Below, in pieces: positions 49,117 through 57,609 of a stretch of 64,000 bases of DNA (positions within the stretch are counted from its first letter, which is position 1; each line of letters begins with the position of its first letter). The stretch is from assembly GCA_902362925.1 (NCBI GenBank), contig CABIYL010000008.1, one strand, 5' to 3'. The notes beneath the pieces are model-generated. The model was not told where the DNA came from. It saw only the letters and a program-made list of their open reading frames with translations, and did not search any database. Both the position numbers and the translations under genes were made by a program. Source of the DNA: Pseudoflavonifractor sp902362925 (GTDB taxonomy: Bacteria; Bacillota; Clostridia; Oscillospirales; Oscillospiraceae).

Positions 49117-49317
49117 ATGAAACTGTTCCTGATCCGGCGCAAACTATTGGCGGCTTTTGCCTGTGCGCTGGCGGCGGCCGCCATGTTCTACGTGGTCAAT
49201 CACCCCGCGGTCGTGGGCGCATCCGCCACCACCCGGCAGCTGCCCATCTACTGCGTACAGCGGGACCAGAAAATGATCTCCATCTCTTTCGACGCCGCCT
49301 GGGGTGATGTGAGATAG
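49117..49317 (+). pseudogene. pdaB: Truncated N-terminus of a PdaB-like polysaccharide deacetylase
   Basis: The 66 codons encode a signal anchor (about residues 9-27), then RQLPIYCVQRDQKMISISFDAAWG, which is the start of the NodB domain in sporulation deacetylase PdaB. The homology stops right after AAWG, followed by three unrelated residues and a stop. The catalytic domain, normally about 180 more residues, is absent. GAGGAGG still precedes the ATG. The break near 49303-49306 is probably the edge of a deletion or insertion. Confidence 0.8.
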
Positions 49318-49339
49318 CGGCCCTTGCAAATACTACATA

Positions 49340-49385
49340 CAGCAAAGCCGCCGCGGACGAGGCATTGTCCGCGGCGGCTTTGCTG
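49340..49385. terminator. Strong 19-bp hairpin after the pdaB fragment
   Basis: CAGCAAAGCCGCCGCGGAC pairs perfectly with GTCCGCGGCGGCTTTGCTG around 8 nt. It has no long T run, but the stem is stable enough to block transcription from either side. Confidence 0.75.
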
Positions 49386-49487
49386 TGCCCATTCTAATTT
49401 TTGCGGATAGTCTCCCGTCGGTACAGCCGCTCTCCCCAGCCGCGCATCCCTGGAATTTTCTTGTCGCAGCACCGAAAAATGTACCGA

Positions 49488-49715
49488 TTAAGCCGAGCGC
49501 ATCTGAGGGTGAGTACGGGACATCAGAATTTCCGTCTCCTCCCGGAAGCGACGCCCTGCCCCAATCTCCTTGCTCCGCTCTGCCCAGAACAGTCCGGCAG
49601 AGGAATACTCCGCCTCCGCAAGGGAACTGCGGGTATAGCCCACACCGGCCATGGGTCCCACCGCCGCGCCGGAACATTGCGCCAGCCTGACGCCGCTCAT
49701 GCCTGACTTTCCCAT
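49488..49715 (-). CDS. Small hypothetical protein next to the SUKH-like gene
   Basis: This 75-residue protein (MGKSGMSGVRLAQCSGAAVG at the start) is not recognised. It has GC-rich third codon positions and a fair ribosome binding site (GAGGGCGG), and starts 39 bp after the SUKH-like gene. It could be a small partner or the stump of a longer toxin gene. Confidence 0.45.
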   Translation of the reverse strand: MGKSGMSGVRLAQCSGAAVGPMAGVGYTRSSLAEAEYSSAGLFWAERSKEIGAGRRFREETEILMSRTHPQMRSA

Positions 49716-49754
49716 TGTCCGCCCTCTCTTTCTCTCTCCGCTCCACTTGCGTCT

Positions 49755-50162
49755 CTATTCCGCCGGCAGCGTACCGCCCTGCCGCTGGGCCACCTTCCGC
49801 TCCTCTTCCAGAAAGTCCACCAGGGTGGGCCAACTTAGGAAGAGCGCCCCGTTTCTGCGGTCCATCTGGAGCACCTGTCCGCCGGCGTCCAGATAGAGGG
49901 GATCGCCGAATGACATATGTCCCAGCGGGACACAGCCGCCCAGAACCGGTTGCTCCAGGGCCTCCCCGGCGCTGTACAGCACCGTACCAGGGACATTGAG
50001 CTCCACGCCGTCGCTGATGGACCACAGCTCATAGAGAATATCCGGCGCTCTGGGACAGCGCCGCCGGAAGGCAGCCACCGTCTCACGGTCGGCAGGCGGC
50101 GCGAAAGTCATGGGGATTCTCTGCTTCATCAGCAGGAGCTGCTTATATAGACTGATTGCCAT
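49755..50162 (-). CDS. SUKH (SMI1/KNR4)-like immunity-type protein
   Basis: This 135-residue protein has features of the SUKH superfamily: LYELWSISDGVELNVPGTVLY at about 43-63, LGHMSFGDPLYLD and VLQMDRRNGALFLSWPTLVDFLEEE. Family members often neutralise polymorphic toxins or act in contact-dependent systems. No toxin gene is visible beside it. GAGGTG precedes the ATG. Confidence 0.7.
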   Translation of the reverse strand: MAISLYKQLLLMKQRIPMTFAPPADRETVAAFRRRCPRAPDILYELWSISDGVELNVPGTVLYSAGEALEQPVLGGCVPLGHMSFGDPLYLDAGGQVLQMDRRNGALFLSWPTLVDFLEEERKVAQRQGGTLPAE

Positions 50163-50331
50163 GGTGCCTCACCTCATCGTCAGGAATTTCGAACTATTCC
50201 GGCATATCGGGTCAAACGCTGTCTCTTTTTTTCTTGATTTGACCTTACTCTCCAGGGTTCGACACCACAACGGGCCGACTCGGGAAGCAGTCGGGAAGCC
50301 GTTGGGACAGTTTCTCTTCCCGCTCGGAGGA

Positions 50332-50360
50332 TTGCGGAAGAAAATTTTGTATGGTACACT
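50332..50360 (+). promoter_or_regulatory. Promoter of the NACHT gene
   Basis: TTGCGG (50332-50337) and TACACT (50355-50360) are spaced 17 nt apart, with an extended -10 TGG. The -35 match is poor. Confidence 0.5.
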
Positions 50361-50430
50361 AAATCCAACCAAACTCCCCCAATTTCAGCGAAAAAATCCT
50401 TTTATTTTTCCTGTGATTTCGTGCTGATAC

Positions 50431-50465
50431 GCAAAAAAGCATCCCGACCGTGTCGGGATGCTTTG
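50431..50465 (+). terminator. Attenuator-like terminator just before the NACHT start
   Basis: AAAGCATCCCGAC pairs with GTCGGGATGCTTT around CGT, only about 17 nt upstream of the ATG and directly before the AAGGAG ribosome binding site. It would stop most transcription into the gene, or hide the ribosome binding site, unless something disrupts it. Confidence 0.8.
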
Positions 50466-50481
50466 AAGGAGCGTGTGTTGT

Positions 50482-53400
50482 ATGCCCAGAAAGAGAGAGA
50501 TTCCCTGGCAGGAGCGGCTGGTCAGCGACAAAAAGCGGAAGGATTTTCAGGCCGCTGTGACAGCCGATCTTACCAAAGGCATTGCCGGGATAGAAGACGC
50601 GCTGTGTACCGCCTCACCCGCCGAAGGGACTGATCTGAAAAGAAAACTCAACCAGTACCGGAAGGCCCTGGAGCGGCTGAACCGGATGGGACTGGAGCCC
50701 CGTCGGCATGTGACGCTGTGGGGCCTGCGTGAGGTGCTGTGTACCCTTCGGCCGCCCATTCTGGGCGTGGGAAAGGCGCCTGCCATGGAAACGCTGATGG
50801 ACTGGGTCTTTGGCGGGACAGTCTTTGACATTCAGCTGCTCCGCCAGAAAAAGAACCTGACCAAAAAGAGCATCCAGAACAAGCTGTCCATCCTCCAGCA
50901 CGGCTGCTTCCAGTACCGGGAGACAGGAAATCAGGAGGTGTGCAAGGAGTATGCGGAGGAGCTGCTGGGGCTGTATCTGGACCAGCCGGTTTTGCGGCTG
51001 GAACAGGTGCGGAACCGGCTGGAGGAGACCTGCACCGGCTGCGGCTTCCAGCTGGACGGAGAGGCAGCGCTTCGGGTTGATGAGCTGTTCCAGGGTGTCC
51101 GCCGGGAGATGGGCAAGCCCTCCATCTCCTGGCAGGTCCAAGGGCGGGAGCGTGCCCTGCGGCAGCTGAGCCTGCTCTTTGTCCTGGCTCTGCTGACCGA
51201 GGGCTGTTATCCCGTTCCCGGTAGCCCGGCGGCTCGCTGGCTGGCGGGCGAGGACGCCGCTTCGGATGTCCCAGTCTCCCCTGCCCCCGCCCGCTGGGAC
51301 CTGAGCAGGGACGACGGCATCTTCCAGTGGAATATGGAGGAGATTGCCGACGAGCTGATTCCGGATGTAACCGTGGAGGGCCAGGCCTTCCACACCCTCC
51401 CGGCTCAGAATGGCCGCCCCTGCTCTACGCCCATGGAGCAGATTCTCTCCCGCTGGGATTCCGCCCAGCTGTTTCTCCTGTGCGGCGAGCGGGACAGCGC
51501 CGTGTCGGGCGCCGGAAAGACCACCTCCCTGCGGCTGCTGGGCCGGTATGTGCCTCAGCTCAACCCTATCTTTGTGCCCCTGAGCCGGGTGTACACCGCC
51601 TATGAGATGCGCAACCTCAAAAAGGAGAACGGGCGGCCCAGGCTGCTCACCTGGCTGGCGCTCCAAGGCATCCCGCTGCCGGACGACAGCGCTCTGGCAA
51701 ACCGGCTTCTCATTCTGGACGGCCTGGACGAGATCACCACCCCTGAGGGGGTTCGGGCCCTGTGCGATGACCTGATGGCGCTGTGCAGTCTCCCCTCTTT
51801 ACGCATCATTATCAGCAGCAAGCTGCCTCCCGCGGAGCTTGCCGCCTGGCATCTGGGACTGCGGGATGTGGCCAATCTGTGGCGGAGCAGCGTGCCCTGC
51901 CGGATTCAGACCATTGGTTCTGCCCAGCGGCTGGACTATCTCCGCCGCAGCGGCCAGGAGCAGTCGGAGGACAGCGAAGGTCTGAATACCCCCTTCCTCC
52001 TCACGCTGTACGGCTCCACCCAGCGTTTTCTCTCTGTGAAACACACCCCCGTCTTCCAGAGCATCCGGGACCGCTGGCTTCCCGCTGCGATTGGCACAGG
52101 ACAGGAGGCCCTTTTCTACCGCTACCTCTGCGTCCAGATCTGCCGCTGGTGCGAGAGCTGTCCGGGTGACGATGTGCGCAGCGAGGCGGACGCCTTTTTC
52201 CTGCTGTTCGCCCTGCCCGCGGTGGCCTTCCGGATGCTGGCCCACCAGGTGTGCGACAGCTACTATGTGCCCTCCGCCGCCCAGCCGGTGGACGGCGAGA
52301 CGGTGGAGCGGCTCATCGGCGAGAGCTTCCCCGCCTTCCGGCAGCTGCTGCGCTATTTTCCCCAGTACCGGAACGGCGGACTGGAGATGCTCGCCGCCCA
52401 GAGCGATGTCCTGAACGCGGCAGGGCTGTCCGCCGGACAGGCCGCCGCTGTGCTGCACCGCAGCTTTGACCCGGACACCCTGGAGTGGGCCTATCACTTT
52501 GTCAACCACGCCATGCGGGACAATCTGGCCATGCTCCATCTGGCCAATTTGTTTTACGCTGCGTATTATCAGCAGCAAAAACAACAGATTATCATAGACG
52601 GACCCTTCTGGGACTGCCCCGTCCACTACCTGCCCCAGCCCGTGCTGAAGGGCGCCTTCGGCTTTCTCTGCCAGCTGTTCGGCGGCGAGGAGCCCATTCG
52701 GAACATTCTCCAGGGCGGCCCGGAGAACACCCCCTGCGCCGGGTTCTCCGGCTACCTGCTGTGCACGCTGGCCGCCGAGCTGTGCATCGCCATGGGATAC
52801 CCCCAGCAGCGGGCGTGGCTGGCCAGGGCTGCCGACCTCCGGGCCAGCCTGGACCCGTCCTGTTCCGCCAATCCCGGGGTGGAGTTCATCGTGCTGGACC
52901 TGTGCGAGCAGGCCCGTGAGCTCCGCACGGAGGGGCGTTTTGTCCCGGCGGCCCAGGCAGCCCGAAAGACCATCCAGGTGCACCAGGAGCACCCGGAGTT
53001 CAAAAACTCCGACGGTTACCACAGTCTGGCCAAGGTCTATCTGGAGCAGGTCACCCAGGCTCTCAACGGCAGAAATCCCGGCGCGGAGTGGCTGACCGCC
53101 ATCCTGCCAGAGGAGCGGGCGCTGGCGGATCAGGTCTGGACGGCGCTGCACGCTCTGGCAGACCGGGGGACAGATTGGCCTGAGACCGACCCGGTGCTGG
53201 GACGGCTTCTGCCCCAGAGCCGCCCGGTGCTCCCCGCCCTTCTGGCGCTGGCGGACCGGGCCAGGCTGCGGCTGGAGCACTACCAGACCAGTGACTGGAT
53301 GGGCAGCGGGACAATGCGGTTTTTGGTGGAGAGTTCCTATGTGGCAAAGCTGCTGAGCATCTACGCCGCCTTTCACGAGGGAGCTTCGGGCGCAGCGCTG

Positions 53401-54315
53401 AACATGCTGGGGTGCTTCTGCCAAAACCAGCAGGAGCTGCTGGAGAACAACCCGGAGCTGACCTTTTTCCAGCAAAATCCCCACCTGCACAGCCCCATCC
53501 CGCAAGAATCCCTTTGGGATAAGGACCACGCCCTCCACGCCTGGCAGCTCTACCTGCGCATCTACCAGATTCAGCGGGGGCTCCAGCCCTACTCCGCCCG
53601 CTGTCTGGCCGATCTGCTGCTGCGGCGTCAAGTGCGGCTGGACGGCTCCGGCGAGGCCCTGACCGGTCCGGGTCAGGACCCCAGCTTCAACCAGGCGGAG
53701 CTGGACTTCCTGTGGGAGACCACCAACCGCTCCTGCTCCCGGGAAAGCAAAGGCAACCAGCTCTGCCGCATCCGTTTTCTCAATGAGCTGCTGGAGCGGC
53801 AGGAACCGGAGCTGTACATCCAGGGCACGGTTCGGGACAGGGTCTCTCTGGAGCAGGAGCTGGAGCGCCGCTACCGCCGGGAGTGGGAGGACTGCCAGTG
53901 TGCCGCCCGTCTGCGGAAGGAGGAGGGATACCCTCCCGACCTGTTCACCATCATGCTGTTGGCGGAGTACGGGCCTTTGCGGCCTGTCCCCATGGAGGTG
54001 GAGGCGTGGAAGTCGGCCATCCGCACCTTTTATCAGGCGCAGATCCCCACCCCCGCAAGCCTGGAAAAGAAGCTGTCCGAGGCCCTGCGGGACCCCCGGA
54101 ACCGTGGAGCCGACCGAGACGCCCTGGGTGAGCGCCTTCGGGCCGATCTGAGCCGGGTCCGGTACACCACCGGGTACCACCTGGGCATGGACGGGCTGCG
54201 GCTTCACTGGGACCGGCTGTCCCGGCTCACCCGTGTGTCCCCTGAGTTTGACGCCCTGTTCCACGGTCAGGGCACTCTGGAGTGGCGTCAGGTGGTGGAC
54301 TGTCTGACTGCTTAA
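50482..54315 (+). CDS. Large NACHT-type STAND NTPase, candidate defence protein
   Basis: This 1277-residue protein has a Walker A GAGKTT at residues 343-348 and a Walker B ILDGLDEIT with DGLDE at 413-417, the NACHT form of the STAND NTPase fold. Residues 1-300 are helical and Arg/Leu-rich with no recognised effector enzyme. The C-terminal 750 residues (520-1277) are helical and repeat-like (DLCEQARELRTEGRFVPAAQ, LEQELERRYRREWEDCQ), as expected for a sensor region. Bacterial NACHT proteins include anti-phage NLR-like systems. The ATG follows AAGGAG by 10 nt; a GTG three codons upstream is too close to the site. It stands alone between a promoter/attenuator and a terminator. Confidence 0.85.
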   Translation: MPRKREIPWQERLVSDKKRKDFQAAVTADLTKGIAGIEDALCTASPAEGTDLKRKLNQYRKALERLNRMGLEPRRHVTLWGLREVLCTLRPPILGVGKAPAMETLMDWVFGGTVFDIQLLRQKKNLTKKSIQNKLSILQHGCFQYRETGNQEVCKEYAEELLGLYLDQPVLRLEQVRNRLEETCTGCGFQLDGEAALRVDELFQGVRREMGKPSISWQVQGRERALRQLSLLFVLALLTEGCYPVPGSPAARWLAGEDAASDVPVSPAPARWDLSRDDGIFQWNMEEIADELIPDVTVEGQAFHTLPAQNGRPCSTPMEQILSRWDSAQLFLLCGERDSAVSGAGKTTSLRLLGRYVPQLNPIFVPLSRVYTAYEMRNLKKENGRPRLLTWLALQGIPLPDDSALANRLLILDGLDEITTPEGVRALCDDLMALCSLPSLRIIISSKLPPAELAAWHLGLRDVANLWRSSVPCRIQTIGSAQRLDYLRRSGQEQSEDSEGLNTPFLLTLYGSTQRFLSVKHTPVFQSIRDRWLPAAIGTGQEALFYRYLCVQICRWCESCPGDDVRSEADAFFLLFALPAVAFRMLAHQVCDSYYVPSAAQPVDGETVERLIGESFPAFRQLLRYFPQYRNGGLEMLAAQSDVLNAAGLSAGQAAAVLHRSFDPDTLEWAYHFVNHAMRDNLAMLHLANLFYAAYYQQQKQQIIIDGPFWDCPVHYLPQPVLKGAFGFLCQLFGGEEPIRNILQGGPENTPCAGFSGYLLCTLAAELCIAMGYPQQRAWLARAADLRASLDPSCSANPGVEFIVLDLCEQARELRTEGRFVPAAQAARKTIQVHQEHPEFKNSDGYHSLAKVYLEQVTQALNGRNPGAEWLTAILPEERALADQVWTALHALADRGTDWPETDPVLGRLLPQSRPVLPALLALADRARLRLEHYQTSDWMGSGTMRFLVESSYVAKLLSIYAAFHEGASGAALNMLGCFCQNQQELLENNPELTFFQQNPHLHSPIPQESLWDKDHALHAWQLYLRIYQIQRGLQPYSARCLADLLLRRQVRLDGSGEALTGPGQDPSFNQAELDFLWETTNRSCSRESKGNQLCRIRFLNELLERQEPELYIQGTVRDRVSLEQELERRYRREWEDCQCAARLRKEEGYPPDLFTIMLLAEYGPLRPVPMEVEAWKSAIRTFYQAQIPTPASLEKKLSEALRDPRNRGADRDALGERLRADLSRVRYTTGYHLGMDGLRLHWDRLSRLTRVSPEFDALFHGQGTLEWRQVVDCLTA

Positions 54316-54320
54316 AACGT

Positions 54321-54359
54321 AACAGGAGGCTCCGGACTGGCAGTCCGGAGCCTCCTGTT
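54321..54359. terminator. Bidirectional terminator after the NACHT gene
   Basis: A perfect 18-bp stem, AACAGGAGGCTCCGGACT with AGTCCGGAGCCTCCTGTT, has GGC as loop and lies between convergent genes. T-rich sequence follows on the plus strand. Confidence 0.92.
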
Positions 54360-54373
54360 TGCGCTTTTTGCTT

Positions 54374-55462
54374 TTATCTCTTGATGTCGTAATTCTGGTT
54401 CATGATGGCCCGGATGGTGTCCGCGTCGTCGGTGATGTTGCCGTCGCCGTGGATGGTGTGCTTGATGACGCTGCTGGCCACGGCGAAATTGACGGTCTCC
54501 TCCGGGCTCCACCCCTTCATCATGGCGTAGATGAGACCGCTGGCAAAGGCGTCGCCGCCGCCTACCCGGTCCAGGATGGTGAAGGTGATGAGGCGGCTCT
54601 CGTAGGTCTGGCCCTGGTACCACATGTAGGCCTTCAGGCTGTTCTCGCTGCCGCTGTGGGCGTAGCGCACGTGGCGGGCGATGCACTTCAGGTTGGGGTA
54701 CCGGGCGGCGAATTCCTCAAACACCGCCGTCTGCTGCTCCAGGCTGGGCTGGAGGGGCACGCCGTCCTTCCAGTCCCCTTTGCTGTGGTCATTCTCGTCT
54801 TTCCAAAGGTGGTAGGGCTCGATGCCCAGCAAAACATCCACATAGGGCAGGCATTTGGTGCAAAAGTCCCGTGCCTCCTCCCAGGTCCAGAGGGTGCTGC
54901 GGAAATTGCCGTCAAAGCTGATGGTCATGCCCTTCTCCCGGCCCGCCTTCAGGCAGTCCAGCACCAGCTGGGCGCAGGAGGGACTGAGGGCAGGGGTGAT
55001 GCCGCTGAGGTGGAGCCAGTCAAAGCCCTCCAGCAGAGCGGGCAGGTCCACCTGGCGGAAGTCGTACTCGGCGAAGGCGCTGTGCTTGCGGTCGTAGGTG
55101 ACCTTGCTGGGGCGGATGCCGTAGCCGGTCTCCAGGTAGTAGGTACCCAGCCGGTGGGTGGGTGTCTCCTGGGGGGTGCTGAGGATGACGGGGGTGCAGT
55201 GGACATCGTTGCTGCGCAGCATGCGCACCGCGCTCTTGCCCAGGCTGTTGTTGGGCACCACGGTGAAGAAGGTGCTGTCAATGCCCAGGTTGGCCAGGGC
55301 CAGGGCGATGTTGGCCTCGCTGCCGCCGTAGCTGGCCTCAAAGCTGGTGGCCACCCGGATTTTCCCGTAGTCCGGCGGCGTGAGCCGCAGCATAATTTCT
55401 CCCACGGTGATGAACTTCCCCGTGTCCTCCTGCTCTCTCAGAAGCGGATTGCGGTGGATCAT
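54374..55462 (-). CDS. PfkB-family sugar kinase, second KDG-kinase-like copy
   Basis: This 362-residue kinase has the PfkB signatures: YGGSEANIALALANLG near the N-terminus and the ATP-site motif DRVGGGDAFASGLIYAMM near the C-terminus with the catalytic aspartate. It is similar to KdgK encoded upstream but is separated from it by a terminator and carries different insertions. The start is the ATG nine bases after GAGGAG. It may phosphorylate 2-keto-3-deoxygluconate or a related sugar acid. Confidence 0.88.
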   Translation of the reverse strand: MIHRNPLLREQEDTGKFITVGEIMLRLTPPDYGKIRVATSFEASYGGSEANIALALANLGIDSTFFTVVPNNSLGKSAVRMLRSNDVHCTPVILSTPQETPTHRLGTYYLETGYGIRPSKVTYDRKHSAFAEYDFRQVDLPALLEGFDWLHLSGITPALSPSCAQLVLDCLKAGREKGMTISFDGNFRSTLWTWEEARDFCTKCLPYVDVLLGIEPYHLWKDENDHSKGDWKDGVPLQPSLEQQTAVFEEFAARYPNLKCIARHVRYAHSGSENSLKAYMWYQGQTYESRLITFTILDRVGGGDAFASGLIYAMMKGWSPEETVNFAVASSVIKHTIHGDGNITDDADTIRAIMNQNYDIKR

Positions 55463-55485
55463 AGCCTGCATCTCCTCTCTGTCAT

Positions 55486-55516
55486 ATAAAAAGGCCGGCT
55501 GCTGGTGCAGCCGGCC
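55486..55516 (-). terminator. Terminator between the two PfkB kinase genes
   Basis: GGCCGGCTGC pairs with GCAGCCGGCC around TGGT, and the minus strand continues TTTTTATA. It ends the glucuronate operon. Confidence 0.85.
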
Positions 55517-55531
55517 CTGTTTTGGTGATAT

Positions 55532-56557
55532 TCAGCGCTGGATGCGGCCGGAGCCGTCGCCGCCAGCCAGTTTCTCCACCTCGGGAAGGGTGACCATGTT
55601 GTAGTCGCCCTCGATGGAGTGCTTGAGCGCGGAGGCCGCCACGGCGAACTCCACAGCCTCCTGGGTGGACTTGCCGGACAGCAGGGCGTAGATGAGGCCG
55701 CCGCCGAAGCTGTCGCCACCGCCCACGCGGTCGATGATGTGGAGGTTGTACTTCTTGGAGAAGCAGTACTCATTGGAAGCCACATCGTAGAGCATCGCGC
55801 TCCAGCCGTTGTCGAAGGCGGAGTGGGACTCACGCAGGGTGATGGCCACCTTCTCGAAGCCGAACTTGTCGGCCAGCTGCTTGGCCACGGACTTGTAGCC
55901 CTCGTGGTTGAGCTCACCGGCGTAGATGTCGGTGGCCTCGGCCTCAATGCCAAACACGTCCTTGGCGTCCTCCTCGTTGGAGATGCACACGTCCACGTAC
56001 TGGCACAGGCGGGTCATGGCCTCGCGGGCCTGCTCACGGGTCCACAGCTTGCCGCGGTAGTTCAGGTCACAGGAGATCTTCACGCCCCGGGCCTTGGCGG
56101 CCTTGCAGGCCTCCTCGCAGGCCTCCACCAGGTTGGGGCCCAGGGCGGGGGTGATGCCGGTGAAGTGGAACCAGTCCACGCCCTCAAAGACGCTGTCCCA
56201 GTCGAAGTCGGAGGGCTGGGACTCCTGGATGGCGGAGTGGGCGCGGTCGTAGATGCACACGCTGCCCCGCTGGGAGGCGCCCTTCTCGTTGTAGTAGATG
56301 CCCACGCGGTTGCCGCCGCGGACAATCTTGCTGGTGTCCACGCCGTAGCGGCGCAGGGAGTTGACCGCCGCCTGGCCGATGGCGTGGGCGGGCAGCTTGG
56401 TGACGAACACGGCGTCAGCGCCGTAGTTGGCCAGGGACACAGCCACGTTGGCCTCGCCGCCGCCGAAGCTGAACTCCAGGTGGTCGGCCTGGACAAAGCG
56501 CTCGTAGTTGTAGGGCTGGAGCCGGACCATCAGCTCGCCGAAGGTAACAACTTTCAT
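55532..56557 (-). CDS. kdgK: 2-dehydro-3-deoxygluconate kinase
   Basis: This 341-residue PfkB kinase phosphorylates KDG to KDPG. Motifs are FGGGEANVAVSLANYGADA near the N-terminus and IDRVGGGDSFGGGLIYALL with the catalytic Asp near the C-terminus; HSIEGDYN near the end is common in KdgK. AGGAGG precedes the ATG. It follows the VOC and KDPG aldolase genes in the uronate operon. Confidence 0.93.
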   Translation of the reverse strand: MKVVTFGELMVRLQPYNYERFVQADHLEFSFGGGEANVAVSLANYGADAVFVTKLPAHAIGQAAVNSLRRYGVDTSKIVRGGNRVGIYYNEKGASQRGSVCIYDRAHSAIQESQPSDFDWDSVFEGVDWFHFTGITPALGPNLVEACEEACKAAKARGVKISCDLNYRGKLWTREQAREAMTRLCQYVDVCISNEEDAKDVFGIEAEATDIYAGELNHEGYKSVAKQLADKFGFEKVAITLRESHSAFDNGWSAMLYDVASNEYCFSKKYNLHIIDRVGGGDSFGGGLIYALLSGKSTQEAVEFAVAASALKHSIEGDYNMVTLPEVEKLAGGDGSGRIQR

Positions 56558-56584
56558 ATTCTCGGTTTCCTCCTGTATGCCGCC

Positions 56585-56932
56585 TTACTTCTTGCCCACC
56601 AGGTGGACCGCAAAGCCGCAGATTTCATCGGTCAGATAGATGGCGTTGAGGGTGCCGTCGGAGAGGTACTTGGCGGTGGAGGGGTCAAAGGTGAAGCCCT
56701 TGGCCTCCAGCTCCGCCTGGGCCGCCGCCACATTGGGCGTGCCGATGGCGATGTGGCCGTGGGTGCCCTTGTAGGGCTCCTTCATGACCTCAATGCCGCT
56801 GCCGGCAAAGATGGAGCTGTTGCCCTCCTTGGCGGTGAAGCCGAACAGAGTGCAGAACAGCTCCGCCGCCTTCCGGGCCTTCTCCGGGTTGGCGCCGTTG
56901 ATGCCCACATGGGCCAGCGTGTACTCAGCCAT
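56585..56932 (-). CDS. VOC/glyoxalase-like protein of the uronate operon
   Basis: This 115-residue protein has the VOC fold: YTLAHVGINGANPEKARKAAE at the start and the second half GTHGHIAIGTPNVAAAQAEL. His and Glu residues at the metal sites of the family are seen (H8, H57). Its start overlaps the KDPG aldolase stop by 8 bp, so the two are translationally coupled. It may act on an aldehyde or sugar-acid by-product. Confidence 0.85.
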   Translation of the reverse strand: MAEYTLAHVGINGANPEKARKAAELFCTLFGFTAKEGNSSIFAGSGIEVMKEPYKGTHGHIAIGTPNVAAAQAELEAKGFTFDPSTAKYLSDGTLNAIYLTDEICGFAVHLVGKK

Positions 56933-57572
56933 TGCCGCGCACCTGCTTCACGATGGCCACGGACTCCTTGCACAGCGCCACGATCTCGTCCCACTTCTGG
57001 TTGTCGATGAGGTCGGTGGTGACCATATAGGAGCCGCCGCAGGCGCAGATGACGGGGCAGGACAGGTAGTCCTTCAGGTTCTTGAGGGAGATGCCGCCGG
57101 TGGGCATGACCTTGAACATGGGGAAGGGGGCGCTGAGGGCCTTAATCTTGGCCAGGCCGCCGGACTGCTCGGCGGGGAAGAACTTGAGGACCTCCAGGCC
57201 CAGCTTGGCAGCGGTGTGGTAGTCGGTGGCGGTGGTGCATCCGGGGTAGACGGGCACGCCCTTCTCCTGGCAGTACTTGACGATCTCCACGTCCAGGCCG
57301 GGGGTGACGATAAACTTGGCGCCGGCGGCAACGGCCTCATCCACCTGCTCGGTGGTGAGCACGGTGCCGGCGCCCACCAGCATGTCGGGCTTGGCCTCGC
57401 TCATCAGCTTGATGGCGGTGGCGGCGCCGGCGGCACGGTAGGTCACCTCGGCCACGGGCACGCCGCCCTCACACAGGGCGTTGGCCAGGGCCACAGCGTC
57501 CCGCTCGGGGTGGTTGAGCTTAATCACCGGCACGACGCCGATGTTGGAAATGGCTTCATTCATGGCATTCAT
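56925..57572 (-). CDS. eda: KDPG aldolase (2-dehydro-3-deoxyphosphogluconate aldolase)
   Basis: This 215-residue class I aldolase splits KDPG to pyruvate and glyceraldehyde 3-phosphate. It starts MNAMNEAISNIGVVPVIKL and contains AEVTYRAAG with the catalytic Glu region, VGAGTVLT, and the Schiff-base lysine in EVLKFFPAEQ followed by MPTGGIS. AAGGAG precedes the ATG by 10 nt. The frame is open far upstream, but that part overlaps the preceding gene. Confidence 0.94.
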   Translation of the reverse strand: MNAMNEAISNIGVVPVIKLNHPERDAVALANALCEGGVPVAEVTYRAAGAATAIKLMSEAKPDMLVGAGTVLTTEQVDEAVAAGAKFIVTPGLDVEIVKYCQEKGVPVYPGCTTATDYHTAAKLGLEVLKFFPAEQSGGLAKIKALSAPFPMFKVMPTGGISLKNLKDYLSCPVICACGGSYMVTTDLIDNQKWDEIVALCKESVAIVKQVRGNG

Positions 57573-57609
57573 CTTGATAACGCTCCTTTTCAGCAGCAGG
57601 AAAGATTGT

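Larger units (their letters stand above)
50163..50481. other. Intergenic region upstream of the NACHT gene
   Basis: It contains an extended -10 promoter at 50332-50360 and an attenuator hairpin at 50434-50464, both for the NACHT gene. The part 50250-50320 (CAGGGTTCGACACC and repeated CGGGAAGC words) is unexplained and might be the edge of an inserted element. No gene was found. Confidence 0.55.

Noticed and set aside
49333..50025. 230-codon minus-strand reading frame overlapping the SUKH-like gene
   Set aside because: It overlaps a better-supported gene in another frame and has no start signal or recognised domain.
50250..50275. tRNA gene suggested by GGTTCGACACC
   Set aside because: No acceptor, D or anticodon stem can be built around it; only the T-loop-like word is present.
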